The notes under the pieces are model-generated. The model searched no databases. It worked only from the letters and a program-made list of their open reading frames with translations, and was not told the DNA's origin. From positions 310,001 through 374,000 of the forward strand of contig NZ_SLXP01000002.1 of NCBI RefSeq assembly GCF_004343075.1: DNA of 64,000 bases, read 5' to 3'. The first letter of the stretch is position 1. Each line of letters opens with the position of its first letter. The translations under genes and the position numbers were made by a program. The stretch is from Rhodovulum marinum (lineage in GTDB: Bacteria > Pseudomonadota > Alphaproteobacteria > Rhodobacterales > Rhodobacteraceae). Shown here in pieces: positions 39,157 through 47,630 of the stretch.

Positions 39157-39855
39157 TCAGACCGGCGCGGGCAGCGGCGAGAGGCCGATCACCGGGCCAT
39201 GCGCCCAAAGCAGCCCCACCCACAGCGCAAGGCCAACGCCCAGCCGCCGCAGGTCCGGCGCGCCCGCGGGGCGCCAGCGCCCGGCCAACAGCGCGGCCAG
39301 CGGCAGGATCGCGGTGCGGGCCGCCATCCGCTGCCAGTGCTCCGCCCCCATCAGACGCCGCATCCGCCGGTCGATGATGCGCATACCCGCAAGCGCGAAC
39401 CCCGCGAACCCCCCGAACACCAGCACATGCGCCAGGTCGGGATTGGCCAGCGCATGCGCCCCCGCCCACAGCGCCAGCGCCCACAGCAACGGGTGGCGCG
39501 TCAGCCCCACGATGCCCGGCCTGTCGGGATCGAACAGGCCGTTGCGCGCGCCCCCGAATCCCAGCGGGTTGGGCACGGCGGTGCCAAAGGCGATCAGCAG
39601 GCAGACCACCGGCATCACCAGGGCCGGCACCCAGGCCTGCCATGCCGCCCAGGGCAGCAGCGGCACGAACGGGGCACGGCCCGCCGCGACGATCAGCCAG
39701 GCCAGCATCGCCACCGACAGCGCCGAATAGGCCAGCAGATAGCCCCGCGGCCCCAGCGACGCCGTCAGCCGGGCCTTGACCGGCGGCTGCACCGGCAGCG
39801 CGTGCGAGCCAAGGAACGCCGCGAAGGCCAGCGCCAGTTCGCCCCAGCCCGCCAT
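39157..39855 (-). CDS. NnrU family membrane protein
   Basis: 232 residues with six or so hydrophobic helices; the start is the ATG at 39855 (MAGWGELALAFAAFLGSHAL). The segments NPLGFGGARNGLFDP and GIVGLTRHPLLWALALWAGAHALANPD match the NnrU family, linked by genetics to nitrite/nitric oxide metabolism and related to isoprenylcysteine methyltransferase-like membrane proteins. No denitrification genes are nearby in this window, so the role is open. Confidence 0.85.
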   Translation of the reverse strand: MAGWGELALAFAAFLGSHALPVQPPVKARLTASLGPRGYLLAYSALSVAMLAWLIVAAGRAPFVPLLPWAAWQAWVPALVMPVVCLLIAFGTAVPNPLGFGGARNGLFDPDRPGIVGLTRHPLLWALALWAGAHALANPDLAHVLVFGGFAGFALAGMRIIDRRMRRLMGAEHWQRMAARTAILPLAALLAGRWRPAGAPDLRRLGVGLALWVGLLWAHGPVIGLSPLPAPV

Positions 39856-40090
39856 CACGCCGCGCCCCTTGCCCGCAGGCGCGGGCCGCACTCCATGGCT
39901 GGGATCAGGCGCATCGGCGGCCCCTTCGGCTGGCGTTGCAGCGATTGTTACACAGGCCCGGCGCGCCGCGAAACGGCCAAGGCGGGCCCGCATCACCCGG
40001 ACGTGATCGGCCGCGCGCCGCGGGGCACTGGACGGAAGGGCCGCACGGCTGGCAGCATCGCACCACCATTCCCGGGAAAGGACACCCGCC

Positions 40091-40546
40091 ATGCGCCCCG
40101 CTGCCCCGCTTGCCGCCCTGCTGCTCGCCGCCACCGCCGCCCCGGCTCTGGCCGAGGGGCCGGCGATCCATGTTTTGAAGACCAGCGGTTGCGGCTGTTG
40201 CGTGGCCTGGATGGACCACCTGAAGGCGCACGGCTTCGCGGTGACCGCCGAGAACGTGCCGGGCGGCACCCTGGTGCAGCACAAGATCGACAGCGGCGTG
40301 CCCCCGGCGATGACCTCGTGCCACACGGCGCGCGTAGACGGCTACGTGATCGAGGGCCACGTGCCCGCCGCCGACATCCTGCGAATCCTGTCCGAACGGC
40401 CCGCGGCGGTGGGGCTGGCGGTGCCCGGCATGCCCTTCGGCTCGCCCGGCATGGGGCCGGAGTCGCGGCGCGAGGCCTATGACGTCCACCTGATCGGCCC
40501 GGCGGGCACGACCGAGATCTTCACCCGCTACGACGCCGCGGGCTGA
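40091..40546 (+). CDS. Exported DUF411 metal-binding protein
   Basis: 151 residues with a signal peptide (ALLLAATAAPALA, cut about residue 21). The DUF411 core starts IHVLKTSGCGCCVAWMDHL, a CxCC cluster, and has a later VPPAMTSCHTARVDGYVIEGHVP in which Cys and two His can complete a copper-type site. DUF411 proteins are often found in metal-resistance loci; here the neighbours are an NnrU protein and a di-haem cytochrome, which suggests a redox or copper context in the periplasm. Confidence 0.85.
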   Translation: MRPAAPLAALLLAATAAPALAEGPAIHVLKTSGCGCCVAWMDHLKAHGFAVTAENVPGGTLVQHKIDSGVPPAMTSCHTARVDGYVIEGHVPAADILRILSERPAAVGLAVPGMPFGSPGMGPESRREAYDVHLIGPAGTTEIFTRYDAAG

Positions 40547-40558
40547 GGCCGCGCCCGC

Positions 40559-42268
40559 TCAGATCGACTTGAGATATTCCAGCAGGGCGCGTTTCTCGGC
40601 CTCGGGCAGGGTCGTGCCATAGGGGTGGCCGCAGCGGCTGTTGCCGCTGTCCAGCGCCGCGCAGCCCGTGGTCTCGATCACCTGTCCGAACCCCGGCTGA
40701 TCGGTGGCGATGCCGACCGCCTCGATGTCGTAGACCGGGCCGGGGGTATAGGCCGCGAGACGCTCCTCGGGCGGGGTCAGCAACTCGCGCAGGCTGGGAA
40801 CCGACCCGTTGTGCAGATAGGGCGCCGCGGCCCAGATCCCCTCCAGCACGCGGGCGGCGTATTTGCAGCCCGTTTCGCCCGATTCCAGCCCCGTGCCCGC
40901 CGCCCCCATCGGGAAGGCCCCGCGCAGGTCGTCGAACTGGGCCATGAAGTCGGCCTGATCCGCCCCGCCCGCCTCTTGCCCCAGCCCCGCCGGGCCGAAG
41001 GACGTGGCCTGCTGGATGATCGCGCCGATCACCGCCACGCCCAACACCTCGAAGGCCGGGGCCTCGGCGCCCAGTTCGTCGCGCAACAGCGGGATCCTGG
41101 CACCTTCCAGAACGCCGGTCTGCACCCTGCGGCCCAGGATCGCGCATTCACGGGTGTCGGTGCCCACGTCCAGGATCGGCGTGGCATAGGTGCTGTGGAA
41201 CAGCGCGCGGCGCTCGCCCCGCCGCTTGCCGTGGCAGGCCACGCAGCCTCCCGCCGCGACGGGCCGGTTGAACACCGCCTGGCCTTGCCGGACCAGCTCG
41301 CGGTCCAGCGCCCAGGGCCAGCGCGGCGCGCCGATCTCCCACACCCAATCCTCCAGCGCGCGCAACCCGTCGAAATTGGCCGAATTGCGCGAGATGTAGT
41401 CATGGCCGAAGACAAGCCCGGGTTTCGTCGCCGGGTGGAACTCTCCGAACACGCCGTAGACCTCGCCCAGGTTGCGGGCGAGGCCCAGCAGGTCGTTGCC
41501 GTTCTCGGCGAACCCGGGCCATTGCGTGCGGTCCTGCCGCGCGGCGTTCCACAGGAACGGATAGCGCGTCGGCGCATCGGCCAGGGCGATGTTGTCGGGG
41601 ATCAGGTAATCCTCGGTCTCGGGGCCGATATCCAGCCCCGCCAACCGGTTGAAGATCATCGACACCGCGTCCAGCCGCCCCGGCCCCCAGGCCGGATCGG
41701 GCAGGGACCGCGCCATCAGCGTGTGAAAGCGCAGGCTCCAGGTCTCGACCGCTTCGCGCAGCGCGGCGGTATCGCCATCCGGCCCGGCAACCTCGGCGGC
41801 AAAGGCGTCAAAGGCGGCCGCATCGTCCAGCAACGCCAGGACGGCCGCATCCAGGTCCGCAAGGAACGCCTGAAAATCCACCATCGCCGGGCCGCCATCG
41901 ACCCGGTAGGCGGTGCCGTTCACCTCGATCTCGCGGGTGTGGCAGGCCGCGCAGGTCATGCCCACCGCCATGTCGGCGCCGCGGCCATTGGTGGTGAACC
42001 CCACCGGCAGGTCATCGTCCAGCCGCCCCGGCATCGGCAGATAGCCATAGCGCGCCAGCGCGTCCTGCAGGAACGGCGCCCCATCGGGCAGACGCAGCGC
42101 CCGCATCCAGGCCAGCGGCATGATTCGCGAACCCTGGTCCTGGGTGTAGAAGGCATCGCGCAGGGCGGGCGTCCAGTCGTCGCCCTGGTCGACGAACACC
42201 GTCTGCGCCGCCGCCGCCCCGCCGAACCCCGACAGCAGAACCATCGTCGCCAGTGCGCGCAATTTCAT
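40559..42268 (-). CDS. Exported di-haem c-type cytochrome, peroxidase/RoxA-like
   Basis: 569 residues from the ATG at 42268 (MKLRALATMV) with a signal peptide cut near AAAAQT. Two CxxCH haem sites are visible: CAACH at 106-110 and CVACH near 350. The order of the two haem sites and the size, well above the roughly 340 residues of classical CcpA peroxidases, are closer to the long di-haem family that includes RoxA-like oxygenases and their relatives. A third motif is absent; CGHPYGT near the C-terminus is not a haem site. It converges on the DUF411 gene. Substrate unknown. Confidence 0.85.
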   Translation of the reverse strand: MKLRALATMVLLSGFGGAAAAQTVFVDQGDDWTPALRDAFYTQDQGSRIMPLAWMRALRLPDGAPFLQDALARYGYLPMPGRLDDDLPVGFTTNGRGADMAVGMTCAACHTREIEVNGTAYRVDGGPAMVDFQAFLADLDAAVLALLDDAAAFDAFAAEVAGPDGDTAALREAVETWSLRFHTLMARSLPDPAWGPGRLDAVSMIFNRLAGLDIGPETEDYLIPDNIALADAPTRYPFLWNAARQDRTQWPGFAENGNDLLGLARNLGEVYGVFGEFHPATKPGLVFGHDYISRNSANFDGLRALEDWVWEIGAPRWPWALDRELVRQGQAVFNRPVAAGGCVACHGKRRGERRALFHSTYATPILDVGTDTRECAILGRRVQTGVLEGARIPLLRDELGAEAPAFEVLGVAVIGAIIQQATSFGPAGLGQEAGGADQADFMAQFDDLRGAFPMGAAGTGLESGETGCKYAARVLEGIWAAAPYLHNGSVPSLRELLTPPEERLAAYTPGPVYDIEAVGIATDQPGFGQVIETTGCAALDSGNSRCGHPYGTTLPEAEKRALLEYLKSI

Positions 42269-42532
42269 GGCGTTTCTCCCGTTCCCTAGGGTCAAAGGGT
42301 CGCATGGCGCGGCAGGTATTGCCAGAGAATTGGGCAAACGCGCAGAATTCTCGATCATTTCACGGGAATTCAGCGCCCTGCGACATCGCGCACACCCGGC
42401 CGGAACAGACTGCAACCGCCGACCTCAACCCCTTGATTCGACTTGTGGTTGTCATGCACGCAACGGGTAGCCGCATGCGCGAAATTGCATCTGGACTTTA
42501 TTTGCTAGTGGCAAGTAAGGTCACCCCTGCGG

Positions 42533-42832
42533 ATGGCGCGGCCCCTCGCCGACAGCCCCCCGCGCCGGTGGCGTTCATGGTTGCAGTGGTGGGAAAGGAA
42601 CCCGGTCGAAAAGGATACGAGGAAGATGCAGCAGGACGGGCAGGACGCGCTGGAAGAGGTTGCCACCACCCTCGAGGAACTGCAGTCATACCTGACCGCC
42701 GTCGAAACGCGGCTGGGTATCCGCGAGCCGCAATTCGCGCAGGTCCGTCGCGAACTGGCGACGCTTGCGGGGCTGGTGCGCTCGGGGCTTGCGCGCAGAC
42801 CCACCCACCTGCGGCTGGTCAAGGCGCAGTAA
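42533..42832 (+). CDS. Small unknown protein
   Basis: 99 residues if read from 42533; a shorter form of 68 residues from the ATG at 42626 (MQQDGQDALEEV) has AGGA just upstream and may be the true protein. The C-terminal two thirds form a likely helical hairpin (EEVATTLEELQSYLTAVETR and VRRELATLAGLVRSG), the N-terminus is Trp/Arg-rich. No family recognised. Coding is likely but not certain. Confidence 0.45.
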   Translation: MARPLADSPPRRWRSWLQWWERNPVEKDTRKMQQDGQDALEEVATTLEELQSYLTAVETRLGIREPQFAQVRRELATLAGLVRSGLARRPTHLRLVKAQ

Positions 42833-43135
42833 ACCGCCCCACCCGCACCCAAAAACACCGGCGCGCCCTGCGCCGCGGTGCTCTCCGTGCTGCGGCCGCA
42901 CGCGCCCCCTCCCCCGACGCGTGCCCGGGAATGCGTGCGCCGGGTCCGGGAACCGGGCATACCCGCGGCGATCGCGCCCTCGCGCCATCGACCTTGGATC
43001 GCGTTCATGACAAACCTGTCGCCCACCGGACCGGCCGCTGGCCCGGGACAAACGGTATGCGCCGTGACATGGTGAAACCGGTTCGACTCGCGCCGAACCG
43101 GCCCCGGGCCCCGGCGCGACGGCGAAAGGCAGAGG
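42833..43135. other. Gene-free stretch before the first hybrid kinase
   Basis: 303 bases with no supported gene, repeat or clear promoter. Open frames here are shadows without ribosome sites. Confidence 0.5.
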
Positions 43136-44851
43136 ATGACACGCGATCGCAAACGGGAACTGGACCGCCTTCGCGCGCTCAGCGCGTCCAGCTATCCCGA
43201 ATTGCTGACCGAAACCGCGCTGGTGCTGATCTGCGTGACGGTGGGCGCGGTGGCCTATCAGCTGTGGTGGCTGTTCGCCTGGTACGCGGTGCAATACACG
43301 TTGGTGGCGGGCGAACGGGTGTTGCTGAAATCCACGCCCGACTGGAACTCGCGCGGGTTCTTCGCGGTCGTCGTGGCGCTGAACCTGTTGATCGGCAGCA
43401 ATTTCGCGCTCTTGTCGGTGCTGCTCTGGCAGGTCGACGACCCGGTCTACAAGTTCGCGGTGATCGCGCTTCTGGTGGGCTCGACGCTGAACACCTTTCT
43501 TGTGCGCACCAAGGTCTGGCAGTCGATGCTGTGCTATGTCATCCCGAACGGGGTGGCGGTTTTCGTGATCGCGGCCACCTTCACCGGGCCAGGCTACCAG
43601 GTGCGCGACGCGGTCGCCGGCATGGTGATCGCCGCGGCGCTGGTCATCTACCTGCTGGTCTCGGTGCTGCGGGCCTATCGTTGGCATGACGGCTATGAAA
43701 AGACGCGGCTGAACCTGGAACTCGCGCGCCGGTCCGAGGCGATCGGCCGTCTGACCGGCGGGATCGCCCATGATTTCAACAACCTGCTCTTCGTGATCCT
43801 GGGCAACCTGGAGGCGCTGCGCGAAAGCGCGGGCAGCCCCGCCCAGCGCGACCTGATCGACGCGGGCATCCGCGCGACAGAGCGCGGCGCCGACCTGACC
43901 GGCAACATGCTGCGCTTTGCCCGGCAGGCGAACCTGACGCCGCGCGTCGTGGACCTGAACGCCGTGGTGGCCGAACTGACCCGCTTCGCCGCGCGCACCC
44001 TGCCCGACAACATCGTGATCGAAACCGACCTTGCCCCCGACCTGTGGCGCGTCGAGGTGGATGCCAGTTCGACCGAAAGCGCGCTGTTGAACATGGTGCT
44101 GAACGCGCGCGACGCGATGCCCGCGGGCGGCCGGATCCGGATCGTCACCGCCAACGAGACCCTTTCCCGGGCCGTGACCCTGCCCGGCGCGCGCCGCCTG
44201 CCCGCGGGGCGCTACGTCACCGTCGCGATCGAGGATGACGGCCAGGGCATCGCCGAACAGGACCTCGCGCGGGTCTTCGAACCCTTCGCCACGACCAAGC
44301 CGAACGGCACCGGGCTGGGCCTGGCGATGATCGACCTGTTCATGCACAAGTCGGGCGGCGGGGTCAGCGTCACCTCGGCCCCCGGGGCGGGCACGACGTT
44401 CCGGCTGTATTTCCGCGCCCGCCGCGACAAGGGGCCGGTCCCGCGCCCGGTCGCCGTCGGCACGCCCCGGACGGCCCGAAGTGGTGCGCGCATCCTGCTG
44501 GTCGAGGACGAACCCAACGTGCGCGAAACACTGCTGCGCACGCTGGAAAGCAGCGGCCATGACATCGTGCCGGTCCCCAGCGGCGACGCGGCCTGGCGGC
44601 TGTTCCAGGACGACCCGGGCTTTGACCTGGTCATCACCGACGTGGTGATGCCGGGCGCGCTGCAGGGGCCGGCCCTGGCCGAGCGGCTGCGGCAAATGCG
44701 GCCCGATCTGCCGGTGCTGTTCCTGTCGGGCCACGATTTCGGCAGCTTCGACCGCCACCCGGGCGTTCGGCCGGACGATATCCGCCTGGCGAAACCGGTG
44801 CGCCGAAGCCGCCTGATCGAGGCCATCTCGACCGCGCTGGCAGGCGGATAA
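43136..44851 (+). CDS. Membrane hybrid histidine kinase with C-terminal receiver
   Basis: 571 residues. About five to six N-terminal membrane helices (residues 25-180) with no periplasmic sensor domain, then HisKA with the H-box GGIAHDFNNLL (His212), a HATPase domain (NMVLNARDAMP N-box, DDGQGIA, GTGLGLAM), and a receiver domain with phospho-acceptor Asp502 (VITDVVMP) and LAKP. The layout is the same as that of the kinase at 45757, which faces it. The signal is unknown; membrane or quinone state is plausible from the bare membrane anchor. Confidence 0.93.
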   Translation: MTRDRKRELDRLRALSASSYPELLTETALVLICVTVGAVAYQLWWLFAWYAVQYTLVAGERVLLKSTPDWNSRGFFAVVVALNLLIGSNFALLSVLLWQVDDPVYKFAVIALLVGSTLNTFLVRTKVWQSMLCYVIPNGVAVFVIAATFTGPGYQVRDAVAGMVIAAALVIYLLVSVLRAYRWHDGYEKTRLNLELARRSEAIGRLTGGIAHDFNNLLFVILGNLEALRESAGSPAQRDLIDAGIRATERGADLTGNMLRFARQANLTPRVVDLNAVVAELTRFAARTLPDNIVIETDLAPDLWRVEVDASSTESALLNMVLNARDAMPAGGRIRIVTANETLSRAVTLPGARRLPAGRYVTVAIEDDGQGIAEQDLARVFEPFATTKPNGTGLGLAMIDLFMHKSGGGVSVTSAPGAGTTFRLYFRARRDKGPVPRPVAVGTPRTARSGARILLVEDEPNVRETLLRTLESSGHDIVPVPSGDAAWRLFQDDPGFDLVITDVVMPGALQGPALAERLRQMRPDLPVLFLSGHDFGSFDRHPGVRPDDIRLAKPVRRSRLIEAISTALAGG

Positions 44852-44943
44852 ATGCGCAGGTCTTGCCCCCTGCACGGATCGCTGTCGACCGGGGACGCCG
44901 CCGTGATAATGTGGCCGGAATACCGAAAACGACGCGGCACGGC

Positions 44944-45387
44944 ATGAACGAAATCACGCAGAACGGGTTCGATCGCAGCGATCTCGCGGTCGCGCTTTTG
45001 ATGGAGCGGATCGTGCGCGGCGCCTATGACACGCGGCAATCGCACGAGATCCAGCCGCTGCAATGGTCGATCCTGCGCTACCTGGCCCGCTATCCCGCCG
45101 AAGGCCGCACGCTGACCCGGATCGCGACCTACCTGGACCTGACCCATGCCCCGATCAGCCGGGCGCTGCGCACCCTGCGCGGGCGCGGCCTGGTCTCGAC
45201 CGAGGCGAACCCGGCCGACGCGCGCAGCAGCATCCTTTCGCTGACCGAGGCGGGGTGGGCCGCGCTCGAACTCGATCCGATCCGCAAGATCGCGCAACGC
45301 GTCGCCGCCCTGCCCGAGCCGGACCGCGACGCGGTGAAACGGGCGTTGCGCGTGATGGCCGTGCGCCAGGACCCCGAGGACACATGA
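44944..45387 (+). CDS. MarR family transcriptional regulator
   Basis: 147 residues from the ATG at 44944. A winged-helix core is visible: RTLTRIATYLDLTHAPISRALRTLR (helix-turn-helix, about 55-79), then GLVSTEANPADARSSILSLT, the MarR wing with the DxR motif. An ATG-less extension upstream belongs to the intergenic region. It ends one base before the lone receiver gene, so the two are probably one transcript; a DNA-binding partner for the nearby kinases is likely. Confidence 0.9.
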   Translation: MNEITQNGFDRSDLAVALLMERIVRGAYDTRQSHEIQPLQWSILRYLARYPAEGRTLTRIATYLDLTHAPISRALRTLRGRGLVSTEANPADARSSILSLTEAGWAALELDPIRKIAQRVAALPEPDRDAVKRALRVMAVRQDPEDT

Positions 45388-45388
45388 G

Positions 45389-45760
45389 ATGCCCAGGATC
45401 GCCGTGATCGACGACGAGCCCGAATTCCTGGACCTGCTGCCGCCGCTTCTGGCGGGCAGCGGGGTCCAGGTGGATTGCGCGCGCACCCCCGAGGCGTTCT
45501 TCGCCCTGCTGGCCCAGGCCCGCTACGACGCGGTGCTGGTCGATTTCTGGCTGGGCGGCGAAACCTCGCTGGGCGTGCTGGACCGGATCGCCGCCGAGGC
45601 GGGCGACCTGCCGGTGATCCTGGTCTCGGGCGGGGGCGGCGGCCATTCCGCCGAGATGGCCGAGGCGCTGGGCCATGTCAGCGGCGTCGCCGTGTTCCTG
45701 CACAAGCCGTTCCGCCGCGAAGAGCTGTTGCGCGCGCTGGACGCCTGCGCGCAGCCCTAA
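45389..45760 (+). CDS. Single-domain response regulator
   Basis: 123 residues, a receiver domain only: acidic pair IDDEPE at 7-12, phospho-acceptor Asp52 (VLVDFWLGG), the Ser switch in ILVSGGG and the Lys in LHKPF near residue 106. No output domain. It begins one base after the MarR stop and overlaps the end of the convergent kinase by 4 bases. Probably a phosphorelay partner for one or both hybrid kinases beside it. Confidence 0.92.
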   Translation: MPRIAVIDDEPEFLDLLPPLLAGSGVQVDCARTPEAFFALLAQARYDAVLVDFWLGGETSLGVLDRIAAEAGDLPVILVSGGGGGHSAEMAEALGHVSGVAVFLHKPFRREELLRALDACAQP

Positions 45761-47466
45761 CCCGCCCGCCGCCCGCGCAGCGCCGCACCGACCGCCCGGG
45801 CCAGCGCGTCGATGCGGAACGGCTTGGACAGCAACACCGGCGCCGGGCCGCGCAGCCCCGGATCGGTCGTGTCGCGCGCGGGATAACCCGACATGAACAC
45901 CACCGCCGCGCCCGGGTGCAGCGCCGTCAGCGCCCGCGCCCCGTCGACCCCGTCCATGCCGCCCGGCAGCACCACGTCGCTCAGCACGAGGTCGAGACTG
46001 TCGATCGAGCGCGCGATCGCCAGCGCCGCCTGCACGTCGCCCGCACAGCGCACCCGGTATCCCAGCCCGACCAGCGCCGTGTCCAGGAACCGCCGCACCT
46101 CGGGGTCGTCCTCCACCACGAGGATACGCTCGCCCTGCCCGCGCGGGGGCGTTTCGGCCATGTCCTGCGGCAACGGGGCATCCGCCTGCGCGCGGGGAAA
46201 GTACAGCCGCACGGTCGTTCCGGCGCCCGGCATGCTGTCGATCCGCAGGCTGCCGCCCGACTGGTGGACAAAGCCATGCACCATCGACAGGCCCAGCCCG
46301 CTGCCCTGCCCCGGCGCCCGCGTGGTAAAGAACGGCTCGACCGCGCGGCGGCGCACCACGTCGGACATGCCCTCGCCCCGGTCGGTCACCGCGATCACGA
46401 CGTGATCGCCCGCGGGCACGGTGCCGGTGACGCTGGCCTGCGGCTCGGCCAGCCTTGCATTGGCGAACCCGATGGTCAGCCGCCCGCCCCCCGGCATCGC
46501 GTCGCGGGCATTGATCGCCAGGTCCAGGATCGCGGTCTCGAACTGGCCGCGATCGACCCGCACCGGCCACAGCGCCTCGTCCATGTGAATATCGACCGAG
46601 ATGGTCTCGCCCAGGGTGCGGCGCAGCAGCCCCGCGATCCCCGGGACCAGCTCGCCCAGGTTCAGCGTTTCGGGCGCCAGCGGCTGTTGCCGCGCAAAGG
46701 CCAGAAGCCGCCGGGTCAGGTTTGCGCCCCGGTCGGTGGCGCGCAGGATCGCCGCCACCCCCGGCGCATCGGCGCCATAGGCATCCTCCAGCAGTTCGGC
46801 ATTGCCCTGGATCACCGCCAGCAGGTTGTTGAAATCATGCGCCACCCCCCCGGTCAGCTGGCCCAGCGTGCGCAGCTTCTGGGCATGGCGCAGCTGGCGT
46901 TCGGTCTCTTCGTTGTCCAGCCGGGTCTTGCGGCTCAGAAGGATCGCGTGCGCGACATAGCCCACCATGCCCAGCGCGCAAAACGTCATGGCAAGCCGGG
47001 CCATCTGCGACTCGGTCCGCGGCAGCGTCACCACCAGCGCGATCAGCACCGCCGCCGCCACGATGGCGATCTCGCCCCACACCATGAACCGCGGCGTGTC
47101 GCTGCGCCGGACCAGGAAGATCAGCACACTGGTCACCGCCGCGGCCCCCGATATCTGCAGCGCCAGGTCGTCCTGCAGCATCAACAGCCCCGGCATCCAC
47201 AGGAAGGCGGCCAGGATCACCAGGAACAGCGCCCCCGCGATCGTGACGTCGCTTTCGCGCGCCCGGCCCGCGCGCGCGCGCAGGAACCAGAAATGCACGC
47301 CATGGGCCAGCGCATACAGCCCCAGCCACAGATAGCTGAAGGTCCAGCCCGTATAGCCGACCAGGATCAGACCGCCCAACAGGATCGCCGAGAACCGGAA
47401 CGCCACCTCGCGCGGTTCGCCGTATTCCAGCGCGTAGAGCCGCGCGATCTCGCGGTCGGCATCCAT
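45757..47466 (-). CDS. Second membrane hybrid histidine kinase with receiver
   Basis: 569 residues from the ATG at 47466 (MDADREIARL); an ATG at 47472 is possible. About six membrane helices (residues 22-178), HisKA with GGVAHDFNNLLAV (His210), HATPase (AINARDAMPGGG, DRGEGMSD, GSGLGLSM) and a receiver with SDVVLPGG as the acceptor region and LSKPF. Same order and spacing as the kinase at 43136, but diverged in sequence. It points toward the MarR-receiver pair and overlaps the receiver stop. Confidence 0.93.
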   Translation of the reverse strand: MDADREIARLYALEYGEPREVAFRFSAILLGGLILVGYTGWTFSYLWLGLYALAHGVHFWFLRARAGRARESDVTIAGALFLVILAAFLWMPGLLMLQDDLALQISGAAAVTSVLIFLVRRSDTPRFMVWGEIAIVAAAVLIALVVTLPRTESQMARLAMTFCALGMVGYVAHAILLSRKTRLDNEETERQLRHAQKLRTLGQLTGGVAHDFNNLLAVIQGNAELLEDAYGADAPGVAAILRATDRGANLTRRLLAFARQQPLAPETLNLGELVPGIAGLLRRTLGETISVDIHMDEALWPVRVDRGQFETAILDLAINARDAMPGGGRLTIGFANARLAEPQASVTGTVPAGDHVVIAVTDRGEGMSDVVRRRAVEPFFTTRAPGQGSGLGLSMVHGFVHQSGGSLRIDSMPGAGTTVRLYFPRAQADAPLPQDMAETPPRGQGERILVVEDDPEVRRFLDTALVGLGYRVRCAGDVQAALAIARSIDSLDLVLSDVVLPGGMDGVDGARALTALHPGAAVVFMSGYPARDTTDPGLRGPAPVLLSKPFRIDALARAVGAALRGRRAG

Positions 47467-47630
47467 TCCCATCCCCCGGGGCCCAGCCCGCGCCAAGTCT
47501 AGAGGATCGGCGCCACGCTGAGAAGCGGCGCCACCGGCGGCGAGGGCTGGCCGCGATGATCGGGCGGTGCAATCCGCGCGCACCGTGCCATAGTGGTGTC
47601 AGGGAATCTACCGCAGGAGGAGGGGAACCG

